Assembly: GCF_022436675.1 (NCBI RefSeq)
Contig: NZ_JAKUJZ010000001.1
Coordinates: 310,001-374,000, forward strand
DNA: 64,000 nucleotides
Source: Rheinheimera hassiensis
GTDB lineage: Bacteria; Pseudomonadota; Gammaproteobacteria; Enterobacterales; Alteromonadaceae
Direction: 5' to 3'
Position numbers and translations under genes: made by a program. This document shows positions 27,001 to 35,160 of this stretch, piece by piece. The notes beneath the pieces are model-generated. The model saw nothing but the letters and a program-made list of their open reading frames with translations, searched no databases and was not told the DNA's origin. Numbering within the stretch: position 1 is the stretch's first letter; each line of letters opens with the position of its first letter.

Positions 27001-27690
27001 GGTGTTTTTCACCTTGGTAGTAGGCAGAGTTACGCCGTCTTCTTCAAAAATAGCCGCTAACATCGCTTTTAGCGTATCCATTTTGCCTTCTTTGGCGTGC
27101 ACAGCGCTAACCAGCTTTTCAATATGGCGCAGCTTATGGCCACTGCTGACCAAACTAAAGCTGGCTGCTAAGCGGCGTAATTTTACGCTATCGGCGTTGT
27201 TGCCACGCAGCGCGGCAGCGTCGTTCTGAATAATGCTGCGGTATTCACTGGTCGCACTGATTTTATGCGATACCTGCACATCAGCCAGGCTGCGCATAGC
27301 GCCAGCCCAGTCATTGTAGCTGTGGCCTTTTACACCCTCTGCGGTGTGTTGCAAATAATGATCGCTGTGGTAAGGCGCATTGATAAAGCGGTAATCAACA
27401 CCACCATCATTTTTACGCGTTAATACCACCTGGCAAATATCGCCGTTCTCGCGCTGATATTCATACACGATATAACTATTAGAAAACGGCAGATAAAATT
27501 CATCAAACTTTTTGCGGGTTTTCGGCACCACGCGGTTAGGCTGCTCGCCAAAAAATACCGGCACCAGGCGTTGTAAGGTGGTTTTACCCGAGGCATTGGT
27601 ACCGCAGATATTGGTGTGTTCATCCAGTTGTAGTTCCACCACACCAGGCAGGTGGGTGTGAATAAGCACAATACGAAGTAATTGAGACAT
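24025..27690 (-). CDS. jetC: JetC/MksB-like SMC ATPase with glutamine-rich coiled coil
   Basis: A 1221-aa SMC-like ATPase, first gene of the operon. Head halves are at both ends: Walker A CGTNASGKTTL at 29-39, and near the C-terminus an ABC-signature-like LESSSHGMAYLILCKYLL and Walker B VAIHWPIDEIGTLAYHN. Between about 230 and 960 runs a coiled coil extraordinarily rich in glutamine and leucine, with an interruption near the middle (LRLHYSGWEQKLGKVLDERLL) that may be the hinge. This is the architecture of MukB/MksB/JetC motors that extrude DNA loops. A DUF3584-like affiliation is likely. It has no SbcC zinc hook CxxC and no SbcD partner. Upstream 113 bases separate it from the DUF418 gene. 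Confidence 0.85.
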   Translation of the reverse strand: MSQLLRIVLIHTHLPGVVELQLDEHTNICGTNASGKTTLQRLVPVFFGEQPNRVVPKTRKKFDEFYLPFSNSYIVYEYQRENGDICQVVLTRKNDGGVDYRFINAPYHSDHYLQHTAEGVKGHSYNDWAGAMRSLADVQVSHKISATSEYRSIIQNDAAALRGNNADSVKLRRLAASFSLVSSGHKLRHIEKLVSAVHAKEGKMDTLKAMLAAIFEEDGVTLPTTKVKNTKAREWIQQMRQSMRLDKLQQDFERLKQLALQLDGAEAQLAALLPLLQQDEQQQKLQKADAEQQVQLLRGQLQQLKQQFEQQQMEQNSKLSKAEADLTETSARLDQLQQQYDSFESRDMTKLQRDTDALPLWRDTLQELLEQYQLMVEQHGDMERQLEQRKAKLLEAFNRLSEQQRGKAKQLQQQKDSTREQQDTKLSALENAFSQRLQQQQQRFAEQLTQCSNGIAVLQSQLSHSALTDAEHDELRSAELRLEQTQQQAQQQARQVQQLQQQYQQARQQRDQADKQLEHASKARHLAEQQLQQLHRQLTPEQGSLRHYLRLHYSGWEQKLGKVLDERLLERQDLQPHLSELSDSLYGLQLELAAIDTPDYAQDEAAIRHRIHSAEQQLEQATANKTAAEKTLKDSHQQAELVQAQLEQAQWQYTQAEQNIDYARDARNRLEAAQRELVKQRQASARAELAEQQQQLEKLQQQQQQDLQALKTDHQTQKIELKADWQAELQVFDEQLDELERQLERKRDDNKQQLSELQQAFNEELSAKGIDPKRLVELKQRQEQLKTDIKATESRQDELTQWQRFMQLDWQQLRPQLLGKETELKQQQRELSQLLGQLKADFAASQKRLDEQKRQWQEKMQQADVWLSQLKPLLLKLAELHLAEVTPAALTASADLVERLARSNEALEQRSKLDQQLKLQLEQFETTLSKDAGSEFLDRLEHEKRKLPDYAGKRQQLPILADLLRILQDQQQQLLEMGENIGGDLKKFFTVFSDINRRIALQSRRLSEAVADDLVLEGISKSEVRILSTIDELGFWQPLKHFAKLYDDWGASGKALPSEQYLNALADVVELLRADEQYTIESLLRLELHLSEGGSELVIKNDRQLLESSSHGMAYLILCKYLLAFTRLLRGEANVAIHWPIDEIGTLAYHNVEKLFAACSANNIIIVGAFPNPESDVLMLFSHRYLIEPSQQDPSKRQLKRIQPKTSRLAERLAQRQQEAS

Positions 27691-27803
27691 AGCGCATCCT
27701 GTCAGCCGCGCTGTAGTTGTCTGCGTAAATGGCGCGCGGCGGGTATCAAATATTGCCGGTTATTATCCACGTAATGAATGCAAACGCCAGCAAAACGCTA
27801 GGC

Positions 27804-28931
27804 TTAGTCGGTTATTGCCGGCTTCTTACTCAAGGTACGCCAGCACCATTCTAATGGCCCCTGGTTAAAGTGGCTGAAGTACCAGCGGCAGAACAGCAGT
27901 TGCAGCGCAATCATGCCGATAGCAATAGCCAGCAACACAGCACGATCGAGGCTGGCGAACCAGTCTGGCCGTATTACACGAAACAGTAATACCATCAGTA
28001 GCGTCTGGCTGATATACAGCGTGAAGGCCATCCTGCCACAAGGTGCCAACCATCGTTTTAACCAGCTATTTTCGCGCCGGTTAATCAGTATGCTGGCAAA
28101 AGACAGCGCCATAAGCAACATTGCCACCTGCTCCCACGGCAGCGCGGTGTTCAGATCATAACCATAGCCGGTAACATGATCTGACAACACGGTAACGCTA
28201 CTGATAGCAAAGGCAAGCCAGAACAACATTTTTGTTGTTGCCATGTTGTAGCCTGTCTCAAACCAGCCGCTTTTATACAGCGAAACACCAAACAGCATTA
28301 GCGCAGCCATTAACCAATAAAAAGACAATACAAAGGCTATCAACATAAAGGTGGCATAAATCACATTCTGGATAACTTGCTCAAGGTAAGGCCCGGCCCA
28401 AAATTGCTGCTCAGCGACAACCATTTCAGCGGTTAGAGGCAACAGCGGTTCAGCCTGAGCAAACCACAAATAAACAATATATAACAGCGGCAAAACCAAA
28501 CCATAAGCAAAAAAACGCACGCCTTTGCGCCATAGCGCACCGCTTTCCAGTTGCAGATAACCACGCTTTAGCACAATAAGTCCGGCCAGCGCATACCATA
28601 GCAAAATATCGCCACTCCACAGCAAAATGCCATGCAACACGCCAAACAGACATAGCCAGTGAAGCCGCCGCTGCAGATACGCCGCGCCATACTGCTGAAA
28701 AATCAGCACCATGCTTACGCCAAACAGTAAATTAAACAGTGTCAGAAAGCGGCCGGATATTAGCAGGGTTTGTAGGTTATATAAGCTGGTATCCAGCAAG
28801 CTAACTCCCGCTTCATGCCAGACCAGGCCGTGTGAGTAATCAATCGGGTAAGCAAAGGCAAAAATGTTCATCAGCAATATGCCCAAAACGGCAAAACCAC
28901 GAATGATGTCAAGCTGAGGCAAGCGCTGCAT
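27804..28931 (-). CDS. DUF418-family membrane protein
   Basis: A 375-aa protein with about nine to ten transmembrane helices. The N-terminal RLPQLDIIRGFAVLGILLMNIFAF and the C-terminal APCGRMAFTLYISQTLLMVLLF with the later FNQGPLEWCWRTL are the signatures of the DUF418 (YeiB-like) family. These relate to membrane acyltransferases, but no reaction is established. It has its own upstream region and is not obviously linked to the SMC operon that follows 113 bases later. Confidence 0.88.
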   Translation of the reverse strand: MQRLPQLDIIRGFAVLGILLMNIFAFAYPIDYSHGLVWHEAGVSLLDTSLYNLQTLLISGRFLTLFNLLFGVSMVLIFQQYGAAYLQRRLHWLCLFGVLHGILLWSGDILLWYALAGLIVLKRGYLQLESGALWRKGVRFFAYGLVLPLLYIVYLWFAQAEPLLPLTAEMVVAEQQFWAGPYLEQVIQNVIYATFMLIAFVLSFYWLMAALMLFGVSLYKSGWFETGYNMATTKMLFWLAFAISSVTVLSDHVTGYGYDLNTALPWEQVAMLLMALSFASILINRRENSWLKRWLAPCGRMAFTLYISQTLLMVLLFRVIRPDWFASLDRAVLLAIAIGMIALQLLFCRWYFSHFNQGPLEWCWRTLSKKPAITD

Positions 28932-29001
28932 AGAAACCTGCTGAAACGACAGGCATAAGAACAGCTGCTGTTTCGTTTTAATTTAGTGAACAGAAAGTAT
29001 G

Positions 29002-29037
29002 TTTAATTTGTGCTGAAAACTCAACAAACAAATTAAA
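29002..29037. promoter_or_regulatory. Inverted repeat in the porin upstream region (IR1)
   Basis: TTTAATTTGT (29002-29011) and ACAAATTAAA (29028-29037) are perfect 10-base inverted arms with a 16-base spacer, about 70 bases upstream of the DUF418 gene and 224 upstream of the porin gene. It could be an operator for either gene. The 329-base gap holds no gene otherwise. Confidence 0.4.
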
Positions 29038-29097
29038 AACAGCTAGTTAAGTTGTTCTTATCCGGGCAACGTCAGGCCGGGTATAACGCAGCACTAA

Positions 29098-29118
29098 TGT
29101 GCATGAACAAAATGCACA
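29098..29118. promoter_or_regulatory. Inverted repeat in the porin upstream region (IR2)
   Basis: TGTGCAT (29098-29104) and ATGCACA (29112-29118) are perfect 7-base arms with a 7-base spacer. The site lies about 143 bases upstream of the porin ATG, a plausible place for the CitB-type response regulator encoded at 35157; this link is inferred. Confidence 0.4.
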
Positions 29119-29260
29119 AAATCAGCAAAACGCTCTAATTGCAGCTTAAGCACACAATGTTGAGCAAAACCCTGTTTGCTTCCAGGCTTGCGTTGCGGCC
29201 TGAGTTCATTTGCTGTTCAGCCGCTACAAAAATAAAACTATGATCAACAGGGCTGGATAG

Positions 29261-30505
29261 ATGAAACCATATAATACACTTTTGCCGGTGCTCGCATTGT
29301 CGTGCCTGGCACCACCGCTGTACGCCACTGAAACCGAACAAGATTTAGTGGCACAGGTTGCCAAACTCAGCGAACAGGTAGCTGAACTGCAAAAACAAAC
29401 CGACTCCCCCGCTATTAGTTTCAGCGGCCGCGTACAGCTGGATTACAACTGGTTTAACGGCGCCTATAACGCCAATGAAAACGGCAGTAGCGGCAGTGAT
29501 TTATTTCCACGGCGCGTGCGGACGGCGATAGATTCAGAATTTGAAAACTGGGACCACACCTTACTGCTGGAATTTGCCGAAGGCACCGCCGAAATTATTA
29601 TGGCGCGGGTGCGCTATTCCGGTTTCGACAATGGCCTGCGCCTGCAATTTGGTAAATTGCGCGAAGATATCTCACTTAATGCACTAACCAGCAGCAACAA
29701 CATCAGCCTGATTGAACGCAGCAGTCTGGCTGATACCTTCTCACCTTACTTCCGTTGGGGCGCATCGGCGTATCAGTACAATAAAGACAACGGCCTACGC
29801 TGGGCGTTGGGTGTCTATAAAAACGATGCTTTTGGCTCAGACGGCGAAGATGAAAGCGGCAAGTTAGCGCTAGCCTACACCGGCCGCTTAACCTGGTCGA
29901 AAACTACTGCTGAACAGGTATGGCACCTGGGTGCCTGGCATTCAGAGCGCGATATGGCCGGCAATGAGCTGGCAGCACGGGTTGCCCGTGGTGAGCTGCG
30001 GGAAACGGCAGTACGGCTGGTTGATTATGCCGCCGGTGGCAATGTGGTCGCGCTGGACAGTTTACGCCAGTCGGGCTTGGAGCTGGCATACCAACTGCGC
30101 AGCCTGACAGTGGAAGCTGAATACGCCCTGCGCGCACTGAATGCCTTTGATAACAGCAGCCCGCTCGATGGCACCGAGCATAACGGTTATCACCTTAGTG
30201 TCAGCTTTTTCCCGGGCGGGCAGCAACGCCCTTACAGTGCTGGCTCTGCCGTGTTTGGCCAGCCGAAAGACATCCGCAATGCCTGGGAGCTGATCGCCCG
30301 TGTCAGCCAGCTTAACACCGCCAACGCCGGCCAGGGTACCGATGTCACCACTTACACCCTCGGCGGCGCTTATTACCTTAACCCGAAAGTAAAATTTATG
30401 GCCAACCTGATGCACAGCAGTGTGTCCGGCGCAGGCCAGCAGGCGCTTAGCGGCGAAGAAGACAGCGGCACCGGCTTTGCCGCCCGCGTACAGTACTTAT
30501 TCTAG
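29261..30505 (+). CDS. OprP/OprO-type outer-membrane porin
   Basis: A 414-aa outer-membrane beta-barrel. The signal peptide ends near LYATE; a short coiled coil (LVAQVAKLSEQVAELQKQ) follows, as in phosphate-selective porin O/P proteins, which use it to trimerise. The barrel begins ISFSGRVQLDYNWF and has PRRVRTAIDSEFENWDHTLLLEF and LQFGKLREDISLNALTSSN blocks typical of the family; the last residue is phenylalanine (VQYLF), the BAM recognition signal. It leads the tctCBA genes with 11 bases to tctC, so it probably admits the carboxylate substrate of that transporter. Confidence 0.88.
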   Translation: MKPYNTLLPVLALSCLAPPLYATETEQDLVAQVAKLSEQVAELQKQTDSPAISFSGRVQLDYNWFNGAYNANENGSSGSDLFPRRVRTAIDSEFENWDHTLLLEFAEGTAEIIMARVRYSGFDNGLRLQFGKLREDISLNALTSSNNISLIERSSLADTFSPYFRWGASAYQYNKDNGLRWALGVYKNDAFGSDGEDESGKLALAYTGRLTWSKTTAEQVWHLGAWHSERDMAGNELAARVARGELRETAVRLVDYAAGGNVVALDSLRQSGLELAYQLRSLTVEAEYALRALNAFDNSSPLDGTEHNGYHLSVSFFPGGQQRPYSAGSAVFGQPKDIRNAWELIARVSQLNTANAGQGTDVTTYTLGGAYYLNPKVKFMANLMHSSVSGAGQQALSGEEDSGTGFAARVQYLF

Positions 30506-30516
30506 GAAACCTTAAG

Positions 30517-31482
30517 ATGAACATAATCAACTTACTGAAAAAATCCGCCCTGGCGGCGGTACTGGCTGGCTTTTGCCACAGCGCACTGGCCGAACTGCAC
30601 ATTATTATTCCCGGCGGCCCCGGTGGCGGTTGGGACACCACAGCGCGTAGTGTAGGTGAAGCGCTGATGAAATCAGGCCTGGAAAGCCGTACATCATTTC
30701 AGAATATGTCTGGTGGCGGTGGCGGCCGCGCTATTGCCTATATGATTGAAATAGGTAGCAAAAAAAACGACATTTTAATGGTGAATTCTACCCCGATCGT
30801 GATCCGTGCTTTGTCGGGTGCCATCCCGTTCAGCCACCGCGATTTAACCCCGGTAGCTAACCTGATAGCCGACTACGGCGCCTTTGTGGTGCGCAACGAC
30901 TCGCCCCTCACTAACTGGCAGCAGGTGATTGAACAGCTGAAAACCAACCCGTCCGGTTTAAAGTTTGCAGGCGGTTCAGCGCGCGGCAGTATGGATCATC
31001 TGGTAGCAGCGCAGGCTATTGCTGCAGCCGGTATTCCGGGCCGCCAACTGCGTTATATCCCTTACGACGCTGGCGGCCAGGCGAAAGCCGGTTTGCTGTC
31101 GGGCGAAGTAGAGCTGCTGTCTACCGGGCTAAGTGAAGCACTGGAGCTGGCAAACGGCGGCCAGGCCCGCATTCTGGCGATGACGGCAGAGCAACCGATA
31201 GCTGATTACCCGGATATTCCTACGCTGCAGTCGCTGGGCTATGACATGAGCTTTACTAACTGGCGTGGTTTTTTCGCCGCACCCGGCACTGCGCCAGAGC
31301 AAATAGCCGCCTATAACGAGACCTTACAAAAAATGCTGCAAACACCGGAGTGGGAAGTTGTGCGCGCACGTAACGGCTGGATCAATCTGTATCAGGGGCC
31401 ACAAGAGTTTGCCGCCGCACTAGCCGAACAAGAGCAGGAACTTAAGCAGGTCATGCTGGACCTGGGTTTTATCCGTAACTAA
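30517..31482 (+). CDS. tctC: TctC-like substrate-binding protein of a tripartite tricarboxylate transporter
   Basis: A 321-aa periplasmic solute receptor (TctC/Bug family). The signal peptide ends at SALA-ELHI. LHIIIPGGPGGGWDTTARSVGEAL is the diagnostic N-terminal phosphate/carboxylate loop; LKFAGGSARGSMDHL and RYIPYDAGGQAKAGLLSGEVELLSTG continue the family pattern. It captures a carboxylate and hands it to TctA/TctB. The exact ligand cannot be read from sequence. Confidence 0.93.
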   Translation: MNIINLLKKSALAAVLAGFCHSALAELHIIIPGGPGGGWDTTARSVGEALMKSGLESRTSFQNMSGGGGGRAIAYMIEIGSKKNDILMVNSTPIVIRALSGAIPFSHRDLTPVANLIADYGAFVVRNDSPLTNWQQVIEQLKTNPSGLKFAGGSARGSMDHLVAAQAIAAAGIPGRQLRYIPYDAGGQAKAGLLSGEVELLSTGLSEALELANGGQARILAMTAEQPIADYPDIPTLQSLGYDMSFTNWRGFFAAPGTAPEQIAAYNETLQKMLQTPEWEVVRARNGWINLYQGPQEFAAALAEQEQELKQVMLDLGFIRN

Positions 31483-31497
31483 CAGGCAGAGGCAGCA

Positions 31498-31968
31498 ATG
31501 TTAAATCGCGATACGTTAGGCGCACTGATTTTTCTGGCATTTTTTACCGCTTATGCGGTGTTTGCCTGGCAAATTCCGTTGCTGCCATTTGAAGAAATGG
31601 ACGCCGTTAATTCGGCGTCTATCCCCAAAGTTTATGCCGCACTGGGGCTGATATTCAGCCTGCTGGCATTACTGGCACAAGCTATTAAGCGCCAGCATAA
31701 CAGCGGCGATGGTTGGCCACAGATTAACCGCCGCAGCATCGGCCAAACCGCGGTGCTGCTGTTGTTAATGTGGGTGTATACCGCGTTACTGGAACCTATC
31801 GGCTTTTTGCTGGCGACCTCTGCGTTTTTGTCTGCCGGCTTTTTTATTCTGGGTGAACGCCGCTGGCGCGTATTGCTGCTGGCCTCGGTGCCGGTTGCCG
31901 TGGTGTTCTGGCTTATTGTAACAAAGTTGCTGGGTATCTATCTGGTACCCGGCGAACTGTGGAGTTAA
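31498..31968 (+). CDS. tctB: TctB-like small membrane subunit
   Basis: A 156-aa protein with four transmembrane helices, the small integral subunit of the tripartite tricarboxylate transporter. The layout (N-terminal helix LGALIFLAFFTAYAVFAWQI, polar loop, then three clustered helices) and the place between tctC and tctA identify it. GCAGAGGCAGCA precedes the ATG. Three bases separate its stop from tctA. Confidence 0.88.
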   Translation: MLNRDTLGALIFLAFFTAYAVFAWQIPLLPFEEMDAVNSASIPKVYAALGLIFSLLALLAQAIKRQHNSGDGWPQINRRSIGQTAVLLLLMWVYTALLEPIGFLLATSAFLSAGFFILGERRWRVLLLASVPVAVVFWLIVTKLLGIYLVPGELWS

Positions 31969-31971
31969 CCT

Positions 31972-33474
31972 ATGTTAGATGGCATTTTACTGGGTCTGTC
32001 GACCGCGCTGCAGTGGCAAAATCTGCTGTATGTTATTGCCGGTTGTTTTGTCGGCACCTTTATCGGCATGCTGCCCGGCCTTGGGCCCATTACCGCCATT
32101 GCGCTGATGATCCCCATTACCTACAGCATTGACCCCAGCTCGGGCATGATCCTGATGGCAGGTGTCTATTACGGCGCTATTTTCGGCGGATCTACCTCGT
32201 CTATTTTAATTAATGCGCCGGGCGTAGCCGGCACAGTAGCGTCATCGTTTGACGGCTATCCGCTGGCCAAACAAGGTATGGCCGGTAAAGCACTGGCCAT
32301 TGCGGCCTGGGCGTCGTTTACCGGCGGTACTATCGGTGCGCTATTGCTGATGCTGGCCGCCCCTACCCTGGCCAAAGTGTCGTTAAGCTTTCAGTCGGCC
32401 GACTATGTCGCGCTAATGTGTCTGGGTTTAACTGCCATAGCGGCGTTTTCCAACAAAGGCACCTTTTTAAAAGCCATGATGATGACAGTGTTCGGCCTGA
32501 CGCTATCTACCGTCGGCATAGACCCGTCTTCCGGTACCGAGCGCTTTACCTTTGGCAATACCGATTTGCTCGACGGCATCTCGTTTTTACTGATTGCCAT
32601 GTCGACCTTTGCACTGGCCGAAGCCCTGAGTAATGTGCTGAAACCGGAAGTAAAACAGGGTAACAGCGAACAACCAATGCAAATTGGCTCTATCCGCTTA
32701 AGCAAAACTGAAGTTAAAGAAATCAGCCCCACCATTGGCCGGTCGTCGTTGCTGGGCTTTATTATCGGCGTACTGCCGGGTGCCGGTGCCACCATTGCCA
32801 GCTTTATGGCCTATGCTGCCGAGCGTAATCTGGCACCCAAAGCCTTACAGGAAAAGTTCGGTAAAGGTTCATTGCGTGGCCTGGCCGCGCCGGAGTCTGC
32901 CAATAACGCCGCCTGTACCGGCTCTTTTGTACCGCTGCTCACGCTGGGTATTCCGGGCTCCGGCACCACGGCTATTATGCTGGGTGCTCTAATTGCCTAT
33001 GGTATTCAGCCGGGACCAATGCTGATGCAAGACAATCCCGATGTGTTCTGGGCGGTAATTATCAGTATGTATTTGGGTAATATAGTGCTGCTGATTCTTA
33101 ACCTGCCGCTGATCCCGTATCTGGCGCGGGTACTGATTATGCCTAAAGCTATCCTGACGATGATGATCCTGTTTTTTAGCCTGATTGGCGTTTATCTGGT
33201 GTCGTTTAATACCTTTGACCTGTTTATGATGATTGGCTTTGCCCTGGTAGCATTGGTGCTGCGCCTGCTGGCGTTCCCAATGGCGCCGCTGCTGCTGGGG
33301 TTTATCCTCGGAGATATGATAGAAAGTAACTTCCGCCGCGCCATGATGACATCAGACGGCTCACTGAGTATCTTCTGGGATAAGCCGCTGACACTGGGTA
33401 TTATGCTGCTGGCTATAGTAGTACTGGCCATGCCGTTGCTAAGCTTTCTGCGCTTACGTAAAGCGGCGGTGTAG
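31972..33474 (+). CDS. tctA: TctA-like large membrane subunit
   Basis: A 500-aa permease with about eleven to twelve transmembrane helices, driving uptake by an ion gradient. Family blocks are complete: FVGTFIGMLPGLGPITAIALMIP, GVYYGAIFGGSTSSILINAPG, SSFDGYPLAKQGMAGKAL and, in the second half, LLGFIIGVLPGAGATIASFMAY and APESANNAACTGSFVPLLTLGIPGSG. The two PGxG loops are characteristic. It completes the porin-tctC-tctB-tctA operon. Confidence 0.95.
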   Translation: MLDGILLGLSTALQWQNLLYVIAGCFVGTFIGMLPGLGPITAIALMIPITYSIDPSSGMILMAGVYYGAIFGGSTSSILINAPGVAGTVASSFDGYPLAKQGMAGKALAIAAWASFTGGTIGALLLMLAAPTLAKVSLSFQSADYVALMCLGLTAIAAFSNKGTFLKAMMMTVFGLTLSTVGIDPSSGTERFTFGNTDLLDGISFLLIAMSTFALAEALSNVLKPEVKQGNSEQPMQIGSIRLSKTEVKEISPTIGRSSLLGFIIGVLPGAGATIASFMAYAAERNLAPKALQEKFGKGSLRGLAAPESANNAACTGSFVPLLTLGIPGSGTTAIMLGALIAYGIQPGPMLMQDNPDVFWAVIISMYLGNIVLLILNLPLIPYLARVLIMPKAILTMMILFFSLIGVYLVSFNTFDLFMMIGFALVALVLRLLAFPMAPLLLGFILGDMIESNFRRAMMTSDGSLSIFWDKPLTLGIMLLAIVVLAMPLLSFLRLRKAAV

Positions 33475-33485
33475 CAGTAAGATAA

Positions 33486-33530
33486 AGAGAACCGGCTTAC
33501 TCTAAGTTAGCGTGAGTAAGCCGGTTCTCT
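33486..33530 (+). terminator. Long perfect hairpin between tctA and its two-component genes
   Basis: Two perfectly complementary 17-base arms, 33486-33502 (AGAGAACCGGCTTACTC) and 33514-33530, with an 11-base loop. It begins 12 bases after the tctA stop. There is no T-run, so it is better read as a partial terminator or an RNA-stabilising 3' end that sets transporter expression above that of the regulators. Confidence 0.6.
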
Positions 33531-33561
33531 GAGCTAAGTACGAATATGCGGCGGGAGCAGT

Positions 33562-35160
33562 ATGAAACGACCTAAAAAGCTCGAAACAAGGTTAATTCTC
33601 TGGGTTACCGGCCTGTGCCTGCTGCAGTTGCTGGTATTTGGCAGCATAGTGTATGCGCTGCTGGCAGAGAACCTGCACCAGCAAACCGGTGAGCGGGCGT
33701 TAACACTGGCCAACGCCGTGGCCAACCGGCCCGATGTGCAACACGCCCTGCTGCAACAACGGGCAGATGCCAACCTGCTTAATACTGTAGAACAATTGCG
33801 CCAGCATACCGGCGCCGACTTTATTGTCATTGGCGATACTGCCCAGCTGCGGCTGGTGCACCCTGACAGCAGTAAAATTGGCCTGCCGATGGTCGGCGAT
33901 GACAGCCAGCGTGCGCTCAGCGGTGAGCGTTATATCTCTGAAGCTATTGGCAGTTTAGGCTTATCTATCCGCGGCAAGGTGCCGGTGCTAAGCGATAGCG
34001 GCGCTATTATTGGTTTAGTGTCGGTAGGCTATTTAGAGCAATCTATCCGGCCTTTACTGTACAGCCACGGCTTGCAGTTACTGCTGCTGGGCTTACTGCT
34101 GGTGGCATTAAGTATATTTAGTTCTATCTGGATCAGCCGCCGGGTGCGCCATGCTATTTTTGGCCTGCAACCGGATGAAATCGGCCGCTTATTTGCCGAA
34201 CAGGAAGCTATTTTAAACACCGTACGCTCCGGCATTATTGCCGTAGACCCTGACGGCCGCATCCGTAAGCTGAACCAGCGCGCCTGCGAAATACTCGAGC
34301 TGGCGCCGGCGCGGCATAACGGCAAACTCAGCCTGCATGAAGTCCTGCCCGACCACAGCGCTTATTTGCTGGCCGATCAGCACCTGCCGATTCGCGGCTT
34401 CGAGTTATTTGCTGCCGGCAAACGCATTGTTATGGGCCGCTCGGTGTTACAGGTACAGGGCCAAACCGACGGTGTGCTGCTAAGCATGCGCCCGGTGGAT
34501 GAGCTGGAATACCTCAGCCAGCAACTGGCCAAGTTACAGGAATTCGCCGAGCTGCTGCGGGTGCAAACCCACGACTACGCCAATAAGCTCAACACTCTGG
34601 GTGCATTAATCCAGATGGGCGCGTACGATAAAGCCATAGAGCTGATTGGCCAGGAGTCGCAGGGCTTTCAGGCGCAAATTCATAACCTGCTTGAGCATAT
34701 CAGCGAGCCGCTGGTCGCCGGTTTATTATTGGGTAAACACCATAAAGCCCGTGAGATGAATATCCGCTTTGAAGTCAGCAGCGACAGCCAGTTAGCGCCG
34801 ATAGAGCGTAAAGATATGCCGGAGCTGGTGTCTATACTGGGTAACCTGATCGACAACGCACTGGAAGCAGCGCAACATGCGGTACGCTTTCGGGCACCGG
34901 CGGTGCGGGTAACGCTGGATGATGTCGGTACGAACCTGATATTTGATGTCGAAGACAGCGGCTTTGGCCTGGCTGCCGATCTGGACACTATTTTTACACC
35001 GCAGTACAGTTCAAAAAACGACGCCCGGCACGGTATCGGTATGTATCTGGTAAAAACCCATCTTGACGCCTGCCACGGCACGCTGGAAGTGGGTAAGTCT
35101 GATCTTGGCGGTGCCAGGCTCAGTGTGTTTATCCCCAAACACGGCAGGCAAAACGCATGA
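33562..35160 (+). CDS. DcuS/CitA/DctB-type sensor histidine kinase
   Basis: A 532-aa membrane sensor kinase. First transmembrane helix about 12-33, periplasmic single-Cache/PDC domain (about 40-165; GADFIVIGDTAQLRLVHPD), second transmembrane helix about 168-190, a PAS domain (EAILNTVRSGIIAVDPDGRIRKLNQ), a dimerisation helix with phospho-acceptor H337 in RVQTHDYANKLNTL (SpoOB-like, as in CitA/DcuS), and an ATPase domain with NLIDNALEAAQ and DSGFGL. PDC sensors of this group detect di- and tricarboxylates, matching the transporter just upstream. GGGAG lies before the ATG. Confidence 0.92.
   Translation: MKRPKKLETRLILWVTGLCLLQLLVFGSIVYALLAENLHQQTGERALTLANAVANRPDVQHALLQQRADANLLNTVEQLRQHTGADFIVIGDTAQLRLVHPDSSKIGLPMVGDDSQRALSGERYISEAIGSLGLSIRGKVPVLSDSGAIIGLVSVGYLEQSIRPLLYSHGLQLLLLGLLLVALSIFSSIWISRRVRHAIFGLQPDEIGRLFAEQEAILNTVRSGIIAVDPDGRIRKLNQRACEILELAPARHNGKLSLHEVLPDHSAYLLADQHLPIRGFELFAAGKRIVMGRSVLQVQGQTDGVLLSMRPVDELEYLSQQLAKLQEFAELLRVQTHDYANKLNTLGALIQMGAYDKAIELIGQESQGFQAQIHNLLEHISEPLVAGLLLGKHHKAREMNIRFEVSSDSQLAPIERKDMPELVSILGNLIDNALEAAQHAVRFRAPAVRVTLDDVGTNLIFDVEDSGFGLAADLDTIFTPQYSSKNDARHGIGMYLVKTHLDACHGTLEVGKSDLGGARLSVFIPKHGRQNA

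Noticed and set aside
24025-27690. SbcC or MukB identity for the SMC-like protein
   Set aside because: No zinc-hook CxxC and no SbcD nuclease gene; MukB would be linked to mukF and mukE and a SmtA-type gene, not to a TOPRIM nuclease. JetC/MksB fits better.
29135-29341. Minus-strand frame in the porin upstream region
   Set aside because: It overlaps the porin signal sequence and has no coding features; the region holds operators instead.
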